Position numbers and translations under genes: made by a program. Positions 1 through 5,892 of a DNA stretch of 5,899 nucleotides are shown piece after piece. The notes beneath the pieces are model-generated. The model saw nothing but the letters and a program-made list of their open reading frames with translations, did no database searches and was not told the origin of the DNA. Origin of the DNA: CAZGSG01 sp964528095 (lineage in GTDB: Bacteria; Bacteroidota; Bacteroidia; Chitinophagales; Chitinophagaceae); assembly GCA_964528095.1 (NCBI GenBank), contig CAZGSG010000363.1:1-5899 (forward strand). The letters are read 5' to 3'. Position 1 is the stretch's first letter. Each line of letters opens with the position of its first letter.

Positions 1-1109
1 GGGTTTTTGGAATTGTCAATATCATTACCTGAACCACCAAGCGATTTTTGCCATACGATGTTAGCAGAAGCATCTAATTTTACTACCCAATAATCTACAA
101 TACCATAATTGCCGGTAACATCGCCATCAGTTGAACTGCTGTAGCCCGCTATGATATATCTTCCATCGCTGGTTTGTTGTATAGCATTAGCTCTATCGGT
201 ACCTGCGCCGCCCAATGCTTTTTGCCATACGATATTGCCCGAACCATCCAATTTTACTACCCAGGCATCATAACCATGACTGCCGGAAACATCGCCATCT
301 GTAGATTTGGCAAAGCCTGCCACAACATATCCGCCATCATTGGTCTGTTGTATAGCATAGGCATCATCATCATCCGACCCTCCCAGTGATTTTTGCCATA
401 AGATATTGCCCGAACCATCCAGTTTTACTACCCAATAGTCATACCCTCCATGATTGGCGGAGACATCGCCGCTGTTTGAATGAGAAGAACCCGCCACAAC
501 ATAGCCCCCATCATTAGTTTGTTGTATGGATGAGGCAAAATCTGCGCTTGGGCCGCCCAGGGATTTTTGCCATATTATATTGCCCGAGCCATCTAATTTT
601 ACTACCCAAAAATCATTATCAACGCCAAAACCATGATTGCCGGTAACATCACCATTCAAAGATGTGGAAGCGCCTGCCACAATATACCCGCCATCGCTGG
701 TTTGTTGTACAGACTTAGCGATATCGATACCCGAACCACCCAAAGATTTTTGCCATACGATGTTGCCTGAAGCATCTAATTTTACAATCCAATAATCTTC
801 CTGGCCATGATTGCCGGTAATATCGCCATCAGCTGAAGAAGAGTAGCCTGCCACAATATAGCCGCCATCATTCGTTTGTTGTATGGAATTGGCAATATCT
901 GTATTTCCGCCTCCCAGGGATTTTTGCCATATTATATTGCCTGAGCCATCTAATTTTGCGATCCAATAATCATAACCGCCATGATTGCCCGTAATATTGC
1001 CATCAACTGAAGAAGAATAGCCTGCCACAATATATCCGCCATCATTAGTTTGCTGTATAGAATTGCCAATATCTGTATTTCCGCCACCAAGGGATTTTTG
1101 CCATTGAAT
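1..1109 (-). repeat. Coding tandem repeat, period 171-183 bp, six full units and a partial seventh
   Basis: On the plus strand the word TTTTTGCCAT or a close variant recurs. The Trp codon (cca) lies at 1101, 927, 753, 570, 396, 225 and 51, giving spacings of 174, 174, 183, 174, 171 and 174 bp. All are multiples of three, so the array stays in frame. Units one and two (from the N-terminus) differ at about 8 of 58 residues. Much of the nucleotide sequence is also shared between units, which points to recent duplication or recombination between units. The array continues past position 1. Confidence 0.93.
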
Positions 1110-1178
1110 TGCGGAGGCTTGTGCAATGGCTGCTCCTGTGCTTAACAACGCAGCAATAACCAATAACAGTTTTGTCAT
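1..1178 (-). CDS. Exported tandem-repeat protein, probable beta-propeller, C-terminus beyond window
   Basis: The frame is open from ATG at 1178 to the window edge: 392 codons plus two bases, with no stop. Residues 1-20 (MTKLLLVIAALLSTGAAIAQ) form a Sec signal peptide with likely cleavage before Gln20. From residue 24 the protein consists of repeats of 57-61 residues, each beginning I-x-W-Q-K-[SA]-L-G-G, followed by IQQT-[NS]-DGGY-[IV]-[IV]-AG, then DG-[DN]-[VI]-[TS]-GNHG and DYW-[IV]-[VA]-KLD-x-[SG]-x-N. The repeat tryptophans are residues 26, 84, 142, 203, 261, 318 and 376. The DGGY-V-AG and W-V-KLD strands resemble blades of the delta-60 and similar propeller repeats. Proteins of this kind in Bacteroidota often end in a type IX secretion sorting domain, but that end is not visible here. 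It is separated from the upstream operon by about 210 bp and has its own candidate promoter. Ligand and role are unknown. Confidence 0.9.
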   Translation of the reverse strand, partial: MTKLLLVIAALLSTGAAIAQASAIQWQKSLGGGNTDIGNSIQQTNDGGYIVAGYSSSVDGNITGNHGGYDYWIAKLDGSGNIIWQKSLGGGNTDIANSIQQTNDGGYIVAGYSSSADGDITGNHGQEDYWIVKLDASGNIVWQKSLGGSGIDIAKSVQQTSDGGYIVAGASTSLNGDVTGNHGFGVDNDFWVVKLDGSGNIIWQKSLGGPSADFASSIQQTNDGGYVVAGSSHSNSGDVSANHGGYDYWVVKLDGSGNILWQKSLGGSDDDDAYAIQQTNDGGYVVAGFAKSTDGDVSGSHGYDAWVVKLDGSGNIVWQKALGGAGTDRANAIQQTSDGRYIIAGYSSSTDGDVTGNYGIVDYWVVKLDASANIVWQKSLGGSGNDIDNSKN

Positions 1179-1197
1179 TCTTTTAAATTTTATGCTG

Positions 1198-1229
1198 TAA
1201 AAGTAGCCGGAGCGTAAAGGCTGGGCAAT
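1198..1229 (-). promoter_or_regulatory. Candidate Bacteroidota-type promoter for the repeat-protein gene
   Basis: On the minus strand ATTG (TTG at 1228-1226) is followed by 20 bases and then TACTTTTA (1205-1198). This fits the Bacteroidota consensus of TTTG, about 19-21 bp, then TAnnTTTG, with the last base of the -7 box differing. Transcription would start near 1191, leaving a leader of about 13 nt before the ATG at 1178. The leader (AAATTTAAAAGA just before the ATG) is A-rich with no Shine-Dalgarno motif, as is normal in this phylum. The match was judged by eye. Confidence 0.45.
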
Positions 1230-1261
1230 CATTAAAAAAGATGATTTTAAAAAATAACGAC

Positions 1262-1280
1262 TCCAGGGGAACCCTTTGGA
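1262..1280 (+). other. Imperfect inverted repeat in intergenic DNA
   Basis: TCCAGGGG (1262-1269) and CCTTTGGA (1273-1280) can pair over eight positions around the three-base loop AAC. Two of the pairs are G-U, so the stem is good only in a plus-strand RNA; the minus-strand version has two A-C mismatches. No T run follows on either strand, so it is not an intrinsic terminator. It lies inside the G/C-richer block and may be part of a dispersed intergenic repeat, or chance. Confidence 0.3.
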
Positions 1281-1389
1281 TGACGACACGGAGGCATAGG
1301 GTGTTTTAGGACAATTAATCTTTGAGTCTCAATCGGTGGGCTTCTTGCAGAAAAATCATTAAAAAGAGGTAACAAACAATGCCTGATTG

Positions 1390-1624
1390 CTATTTAATTT
1401 GTAATGGTTGAAAGGTTACCACTGTGCGCGCAGGCATTGAAGGAACTTTGGTGGACAAGCCCATCTGTTCCAGCATCTTTTTTTGCTCCGGCGTCAGGCC
1501 ATTCAATTGTTGCTGGCCTGTTGATCTTATCCTGCACCTCTTTATTGGTAGATGGATTTTTTGTTTGTGCTATTGCAATTCCTGTAATGAATACAACAAT
1601 TGCCAGTATAGATAAATGTTTCAT
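1390..1624 (-). pseudogene. Small exported protein with TPEQKKM motif, broken by a frame change
   Basis: The ATG at 1624 opens a frame of 76 codons ending at 1394. Residues 1-20 (MKHLSILAIVVFITGIAIAQ) are a clear signal peptide ending in Ala-Gln. The frame is sensible to about Asn35 (KEVQDKIN), after which the sequence looks like a frameshift product. The next frame over, from 1515 to a TAG at 1392-1390, reads QQQLNGLTPEQKKMLEQMGL and ends in TFQPLQIK. Only the four bases 1519-1516 (AGGC) separate the two halves. Removing one base, or adding two, would give an exported protein of about 77-78 residues. I recall similar [LM]TPEQKK-M-EQMG segments near the N-termini of secreted Chitinophagaceae proteins, but the function is unknown. 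It follows the 433-residue gene by 32 bp and is the last gene of the operon. The lesion may be a sequencing error. Confidence 0.72.
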
Positions 1625-1656
1625 TTTAATTCGGGTGATTGAAGTTCTATGTTAAA

Positions 1657-2958
1657 TTATTCAAGCATCTTGCGCAACGCATTAATATCAAAATGCTGCT
1701 CCCAATTATTGAACAATCTTGAAGAGTAGCCATAATCTTTAGTGATCTCGTATCGAAACTGTACTTCTATCAACAAAGGTTTTGCAGCCTGCCCGTTATT
1801 GGATACAAAATAGGCTGGGTTTAAAACATACAGGGCACATTTATACTCTCCTTCTCCATCATAAAACCTACCCAAAGCATCCAAGATTTTATTAGCATCT
1901 TTTAGCAATTTATCCTGGTCTACCACCGCTGGTTTTTGTAACCATTCCGGTTTTTGCTTGACAAGCAGATCATTCACTTTTGCTTTTTTTGCTTCATATA
2001 TCTTGGGATAAGCAAGCTTGTCTGCTTCCAAAGCTGCCAGCGTTTTTTTAGCATAGTCAGCCGTATTATTTCCTATTCTTTTAATTTTTTCTGCGTTGTC
2101 ATACTCAAAATTGGCTTTCTCTATTTCAAAATATTCCAACATATCCAGCAGGTACTGCTTTCGGCTAACGGGAACCAGTAAAGGCACCCCTGGCTTGGTA
2201 AGAAAATAACGGCGATCTATACATTGATAGGAATTAGGTCCGTGAGTATCATACCTACTGCCCATTTCCCAGCGCTCAACATAGCCGTTACCATTGTTAA
2301 GTTTTAAAAAATCGCTATGATAATCTTTATAGTTATCAGAGCGGGCACCCATCAGCGTTGCTTCTGATATATATTGTGATACACGGCTGGGATTGTTGCT
2401 TTTGTCTTTTTCAAAGTTGGGACCCACTTTTGCTTGTACGGGGATTTCGTACATCGCGTTTCCATTTTTCATATTAAACTCACCCGTACCTACAGCATGC
2501 ACGCCCCCCGGCATTATAGATGGATTGAACTCAACCCTGAAAACCGTTCTGTATTCATCTACTATTTTGCTGGCGTGTTGGTTAACATTGCAAACTAAAG
2601 CATATACGCCCATGCTGTACCAGTATCTGGCATAGGTATTTTTGCCGTAATCGCTGTTGCCATTCTTGGCAAAATCTGTCCTGGCTATGCATCCGGTCAA
2701 TTTAAAATCCTTACGGCTGGCTTCTTCCAGTTTTTCCACTGCGATGAGGTTTTTCATCATCGTAGTTTTTTCGGCGGGTGTGCCTTTTAAACTAAAGCCA
2801 TATTTTGTATTGTTGTGGTCGGTATAAATACCAGGCATAGCGTCAACATCTGCACGTGAACCACAGGGCGTAAGTGGGTCAGCTATTTTTTTTATTCCCT
2901 GCGAAAAAGCCGCAGTATTTACAAGCACAACAACTGAAAGTATCAAAAACTGTTTCAT
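1657..2958 (-). CDS. Exported 433-residue protein of unknown function
   Basis: This is an intact frame from ATG 2958 to TAA at 1657. Residues 1-20 (MKQFLILSVVVLVNTAAFSQ) are a Sec signal peptide with Gln at the probable cleavage point, and no lipobox is present. The mature part has no catalytic motif I recognise. It contains an N-terminal segment with GIYTDHNNTKYG near 43-54, a mixed region with aromatic clusters (ARYWYSMGVYALVC near 110-123), and a charged helical stretch at about 265-335 (KQYLLDMLEYFEIEKANF, later KIYEAKKAKVNDLL). The C-terminus is strand-rich (LLIEVQFRYE at 395-404), followed by FDINALRKML at the very end. Six Cys are present, at about 32, 90, 123, 246 and 374 in the mature chain among them. 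It starts 23 bp after the broken gene upstream and ends 32 bp before the next. I associate this architecture with uncharacterised secreted Chitinophagaceae proteins, from memory only. Confidence 0.9.
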   Translation of the reverse strand: MKQFLILSVVVLVNTAAFSQGIKKIADPLTPCGSRADVDAMPGIYTDHNNTKYGFSLKGTPAEKTTMMKNLIAVEKLEEASRKDFKLTGCIARTDFAKNGNSDYGKNTYARYWYSMGVYALVCNVNQHASKIVDEYRTVFRVEFNPSIMPGGVHAVGTGEFNMKNGNAMYEIPVQAKVGPNFEKDKSNNPSRVSQYISEATLMGARSDNYKDYHSDFLKLNNGNGYVERWEMGSRYDTHGPNSYQCIDRRYFLTKPGVPLLVPVSRKQYLLDMLEYFEIEKANFEYDNAEKIKRIGNNTADYAKKTLAALEADKLAYPKIYEAKKAKVNDLLVKQKPEWLQKPAVVDQDKLLKDANKILDALGRFYDGEGEYKCALYVLNPAYFVSNNGQAAKPLLIEVQFRYEITKDYGYSSRLFNNWEQHFDINALRKMLE

Positions 2959-2981
2959 GGTTTGTATACTATTTTAGTTAC

Positions 2982-3235
2982 TTAAAAATTAGGAGGAGTA
3001 ACGGTCCATGCCTGGCTGGTTTTTGCAGCAAAACCGTTGGAAGTACTGTTAAGTAGTTTTCCGGCTGCATCATTGTTATAATAGATCCAGCAAACCCTTT
3101 GCGGTTTGATCGCCACTGTTGTTGCCGTTACATTGGTACATTCCCGCCCAAAAATTTCAAAAAACTGCGGTCCTGGCCAAAGCCATGGAGGCATAAGAGC
3201 ATGGTTAGAACGGCAAGAGAAAATAATTTTTTCAT
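2982..3235 (-). pseudogene. Small exported Cys-containing protein, frameshifted at a T6 run
   Basis: From ATG 3235 a 35-codon frame starts with a signal peptide of about 20 residues (MKKLFSLAVLTMLLCLHGFG, then Gln21) and stops at 3128. An overlapping frame, ending with TAA at 2982, carries a plausible mature domain: FFEIFGRECTNV, then VAIKPQRVCWIYYNN, and a C-terminus TVTPPNF. On the minus strand the two frames meet at a run of six T (plus-strand A at 3159-3164). A seventh T would join them into one exported protein of about 84 residues with two Cys in the mature part. Calling the 3194 ATG as the start instead would leave a protein without an export signal, which is less likely given the neighbours. 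It lies 18 bp after the 202-residue gene and 23 bp before the 433-residue gene. The product has no recognised family. A sequencing or assembly indel is as likely as a true mutation. Confidence 0.75.
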
Positions 3236-3253
3236 GTTATATAATTTAATAGA

Positions 3254-3862
3254 TTATTGCAGAGGCTGAATTTTTAATGACTGGAAATACCATGCATTAT
3301 ACTCGGATGTATTCGGACTGCTGATAAGTAATCCATTTATCCCCTTTGCCAGATTCACTCCAATTACAAAAGTTGCTGGCTGAAGCGCTGATACCACCAT
3401 AGATGTAGAAGTTACGGGCTGGGGATATCCATTCTCTCCAACATAGTTGATTACTTTCATCTCGATATTGCCGGTATTTACAAAAGTTCCGTTGATCTGT
3501 AACAGATAAAACCCTGCTGCCTGGCAGTTTGGAATTTGTAATATTACAGATCCGCTGGTAAGGCGTATCATTTCACTGCTCAGATAAGGGATTGGCCCAT
3601 TGAAGTAAAGGGTATTATCCCCGTCTTTCATCTGGGGCCAGGTAAAAGCGCATACTGCAGGCGTGCCCACAGGTATTGAAGCAGCCGCATCAAGTGTTGT
3701 TGTTGTTTTCTTGTATAGTTCAAAAGCTGCTTTTGAATTTAAAAAAGCATTAGCCTTTTTTAAGGGTTGTATTTTTTGAAATACTTCTTTTGATGTTTTT
3801 ATTTGTGCGTAGCTGCTGCAAAAAAAGGCACAGAGACATAGACTGAAACAAAATCGGGTCAT
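3254..3862 (-). CDS. Exported 202-residue protein of unknown function, probably beta-rich
   Basis: This is an intact frame from ATG 3862 to TAA at 3254. Residues 1-20 (MTRFCFSLCLCAFFCSSYAQ) form a Cys-rich signal peptide ending Tyr-Ala-Gln. A lipobox was considered but the residues before the cysteines do not fit. Residues 21-65 are helical and Lys/Ala-rich (KEVFQKIQPLKKANAFL). The rest alternates hydrophobic and polar residues with many Gly, Asn and Thr, as in a beta-sandwich: SGSVILQIPNC, GFYLLQINGTFVNTGNIEMKV, then SMVVSALQPATFVIGVNL and a C-terminus WYFQSLKIQPLQ. Two mature Cys (about residues 71 and 113) could form a disulfide. It begins 18 bp after the TPR protein gene and ends 18 bp before the next start, so it is surely cotranscribed with them. 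I do not recognise the family. A binding or structural role in the envelope is a guess. Confidence 0.88.
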   Translation of the reverse strand: MTRFCFSLCLCAFFCSSYAQIKTSKEVFQKIQPLKKANAFLNSKAAFELYKKTTTTLDAAASIPVGTPAVCAFTWPQMKDGDNTLYFNGPIPYLSSEMIRLTSGSVILQIPNCQAAGFYLLQINGTFVNTGNIEMKVINYVGENGYPQPVTSTSMVVSALQPATFVIGVNLAKGINGLLISSPNTSEYNAWYFQSLKIQPLQ

Positions 3863-3880
3863 AAAATATTTTGTTTATAA

Positions 3881-5641
3881 TTATTTAAAAATTCCGGTAC
3901 CATTTACTGAAGCTGCACCGCTATTAAGGCTCATTCTTCCTTCTACACCAGCACTTGCACCAACAGGGCCTACACCTGCTGCAGCTTCCACACCTCCCAC
4001 CATCACCACATCTGTAACACCTGTTCTGTCAATTTCTATATCTGCGCCCACGCCCGCGCTTACACTGGCCTGCAATGGCCCCAGCTTACCCCCGGCACTT
4101 ACTTTAGGCCCTACACTTACTGTACAATTTTTAAAGGAATCGCCAAACCCTGCATGGTCCAGGTCCTGGTTTAAAGTACCGCTGATCACACCTGCATTAA
4201 CAGTGGTAGTTAAGCCACTGCAGGTAAGTGTCATCGTGAAGCCCAGCTTAGCGCTGCCAAATTCGCTGTTGATGGTACAGTTGGGATCTTTGAATTGTGT
4301 TAGCTTGCCGCCATTTATTTTGCCTTCATTGCTGCAACCATAAGTAACACCTAGTACTTCCGCTTTAAAAGAAAGATCATTCAGCCATTGCAATTTTAGG
4401 CCAGCATTAATAGCGGGCAACAACTCGGGGTATGTGGTGTACAGCGAGAGGTAAGACATTTCATTCAATAACTGTTTTTGCACCGTTAAATATTCATTAT
4501 ACAAATCTTCATACTTAGTATTGAAGGCACTTAGATAAGTGTCCACGGCTTTTACCGATTCGCTGCATAATACTTCATTATTTTCACTGCCCCCCGCTCC
4601 CACATTTTTCCAGCGTTCATTTATTTTTTTCATGGTGGCATCATACCCTGTTTTGTAAGCTGCCCCATCTCCATTTCTAAATTGAGCCATCTTTTGCAGG
4701 ATCGTATTTTTTTTGCGTTGCAAATTTTCCAGCATTAGTTTTTCTTTTGCATTCACTTTTTCTGAAAACATTGGCATACGCGCTATGGCCAGCGCCTCGC
4801 CTTGGCTTACCGATCCCGGGTTACTAATAGATTTATTCATTACGTTCATAAGCTGCTTTTGCTGTGCTTCCATTTTCTTGATGGTAGCATTTTTAGATTC
4901 GTCCACAATTTTTTTTAATGGTTTCGACAGTTTGTCTACTTCTGCCAGGTACTGCTTCAGCTGTATTTCGTACATCTTCATATCTGCATACGATTTGGGA
5001 AACTCCATCGCTGAAAATGGGCCGAGGTTGAGCAGATCGTCGCTTTTATTGGCAGGTGGAAAATTGTTGTAATCACCAGCCCCGAGAGTGTAGCCCAGGT
5101 TTTTCAACAAGTCGGCTCTTGTATTACTATATCCTTGTTTAAAAGCAGTTTTAGCTGCAGCAGTGGCAGCTGTTTTATTGCCTTTTCCTTCTGCGATCAT
5201 ACACATGGTTTCGTTGGCTTGTGCATGGCCTGCATTCAACAGTAATGTGCTGTCCAAAAACCGGCTTGCCTTATCCGCATCACCTAAGGCAAACCAAGCC
5301 TGGCCCAGGTTGTTGAGTATAGTACTGTTCTTTTTGAATCTTATATTCAGGTTATTCAAAATAGGAATAGCCAATTCCGGTGCTCCCATCATCGTTAGCA
5401 TCGCCGCGTAATTATTTAAGTTGTCGGTGTTGTTGGCATCGTCTTTACATACCTGCGCCATCAGGCTCAATGCGATTTGTGTACGGCCACCCACCCACAA
5501 CGCAGTAGCAGCGTTGCCCATGTCATCGGTGTTTGCTCCTTTTTCTTTCAGGTCTTTATAGATATCGTTGGCTTTATTTTTTCCTGCAGGTAGTACAGTG
5601 GCAGAAGTTGTATTACCTGTATTGCCGATAAATGAACTCAT
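3881..5641 (-). CDS. TPR / coiled-coil protein with Gly-Ala-rich C-terminus, 5' end uncertain
   Basis: The frame runs from ATG 5641 to TAA at 3881, 586 residues. Residues about 45-185 are TPR-like helical pairs. The clearest repeat is at 106-140, with the signature NNLGQAWFALGDADKASRFL; a preceding pair covers DNLNNYAAMLTMMG. Residues about 218-275 and 295-325 are charged, Lys/Gln/Met-rich and probably coiled coil. The last 85 residues alternate Gly, Ala and Val with two similar blocks (about 514-537 and 551-572), suggesting a beta structure. Four Cys lie between 435 and 506. The called start gives no signal peptide, unlike every other operon member. The frame stays open for 33 more codons up to a TAA at 5743-5741, without an ATG, GTG or TTG, so the real N-terminus is probably upstream and displaced. 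TPR proteins of this build are, from memory, common as exported proteins in Chitinophagaceae. Function is unknown; it may act as a scaffold for the smaller exported products. Confidence 0.85.
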   Translation of the reverse strand: MSSFIGNTGNTTSATVLPAGKNKANDIYKDLKEKGANTDDMGNAATALWVGGRTQIALSLMAQVCKDDANNTDNLNNYAAMLTMMGAPELAIPILNNLNIRFKKNSTILNNLGQAWFALGDADKASRFLDSTLLLNAGHAQANETMCMIAEGKGNKTAATAAAKTAFKQGYSNTRADLLKNLGYTLGAGDYNNFPPANKSDDLLNLGPFSAMEFPKSYADMKMYEIQLKQYLAEVDKLSKPLKKIVDESKNATIKKMEAQQKQLMNVMNKSISNPGSVSQGEALAIARMPMFSEKVNAKEKLMLENLQRKKNTILQKMAQFRNGDGAAYKTGYDATMKKINERWKNVGAGGSENNEVLCSESVKAVDTYLSAFNTKYEDLYNEYLTVQKQLLNEMSYLSLYTTYPELLPAINAGLKLQWLNDLSFKAEVLGVTYGCSNEGKINGGKLTQFKDPNCTINSEFGSAKLGFTMTLTCSGLTTTVNAGVISGTLNQDLDHAGFGDSFKNCTVSVGPKVSAGGKLGPLQASVSAGVGADIEIDRTGVTDVVMVGGVEAAAGVGPVGASAGVEGRMSLNSGAASVNGTGIFK

Positions 5642-5670
5642 ATTTCCATGGGAAGGTGTAGTTGAATTAC

Positions 5671-5892
5671 CTACGGTGGCTTTATTGTTTTTTTCAGTCG
5701 CCTTTTCTTCCCAAACGGGAACGCTTTTTCCCCAAGTTTTTTAATTTTCTTTTCTTTTGAAGAGGTTGAGATTGTGCCGAAAACAAGTCCAACAATGTAT
5801 CCATACGGCAAGCCGACCGCCATTAACCCAACTAAAAACGCGATGCCAATATCAGTTTTGGAATCTTTTAAATCTCTGGTCAATTTCATCAA
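5671..5892 (-). CDS. Short hydrophobic-hairpin frame, possible displaced N-terminus of the TPR gene
   Basis: From ATG at 5889 (or TTG at 5892; the frame is also open to the window edge) this frame encodes about 72 residues. A charged start (MKLTRDLKDSKTD) is followed by a hydrophobic stretch at about 14-40 with a central Leu-Pro-Tyr-Gly turn, which could form one or two membrane segments. A strongly basic tail ends at 5671. The last 70 bases overlap the open extension of the TPR gene in another frame. Adding one base to the minus-strand A6 run (plus-strand T at 5737-5742) would fuse the two frames. It could therefore be a genuine small membrane protein, the broken 5' part of the TPR gene, or the tail of a longer gene outside the window. 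The hydrophobic stretch does not look like the Gln-ending signal peptides of the neighbours. No family is recognised. Confidence 0.4.
   Translation of the reverse strand: MMKLTRDLKDSKTDIGIAFLVGLMAVGLPYGYIVGLVFGTISTSSKEKKIKKLGEKAFPFGKKRRLKKTIKPP

Larger units (their letters stand above)
1179..1389. other. Intergenic region between the operon end and the repeat-protein gene
   Basis: No coding frame of useful length is visible. The stretch holds the candidate promoter next to the repeat gene. At about 1259-1312 there is a block visibly richer in G/C than its surroundings, containing an imperfect hairpin at 1262-1280. An 11-bp palindrome, TTGAGTCTCAA, lies at 1322-1332. The 12-mer AATCATTAAAAA occurs twice, at 1227-1238 and 1354-1365. 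I see no convincing terminator after the last operon gene: the short GCAAT/ATTGT stem just past the stop, around 1389-1375, is too weak to call. Confidence 0.6.

Noticed and set aside
174..389. Plus-strand open frame of 71 codons
   Set aside because: It lies wholly inside the repeat-protein gene on the opposite strand; its sequence is the antisense of the repeats.
1..1109. CRISPR-like periodicity
   Set aside because: The period of 171-183 bp is in frame, with conserved protein motifs throughout, so it is a coding tandem repeat.
1227..1366. Direct repeat AATCATTAAAAA at 1227 and 1354 as possible target-site duplication or attachment sites
   Set aside because: It is only 12 bp of A/T-rich sequence, with no transposase, integrase or terminal inverted repeats between the copies; chance is likely.
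1371..1389. Short stem after the last operon stop as a terminator
   Set aside because: The stem is about five bp with a wobble pair and only a broken T stretch follows.
1404..1655. Two overlapping plus-strand frames opposite the small exported gene
   Set aside because: They are antisense to a minus-strand gene with a clear signal peptide and have no start context or recognisable motif.
1954..2635. Plus-strand frames of 75 and 80 codons
   Set aside because: Both are antisense shadows of the intact 433-residue gene.
2874..3056. Plus-strand frame of 60 codons spanning a gene boundary
   Set aside because: It covers the ends of two minus-strand genes and the gap between them, and has no protein-like features.
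4713..5411. Plus-strand frames of 119 and 82 codons
   Set aside because: Their apparent hydrophobic character arises from reading antisense to the Lys/Gln-rich and TPR regions of the TPR protein gene.
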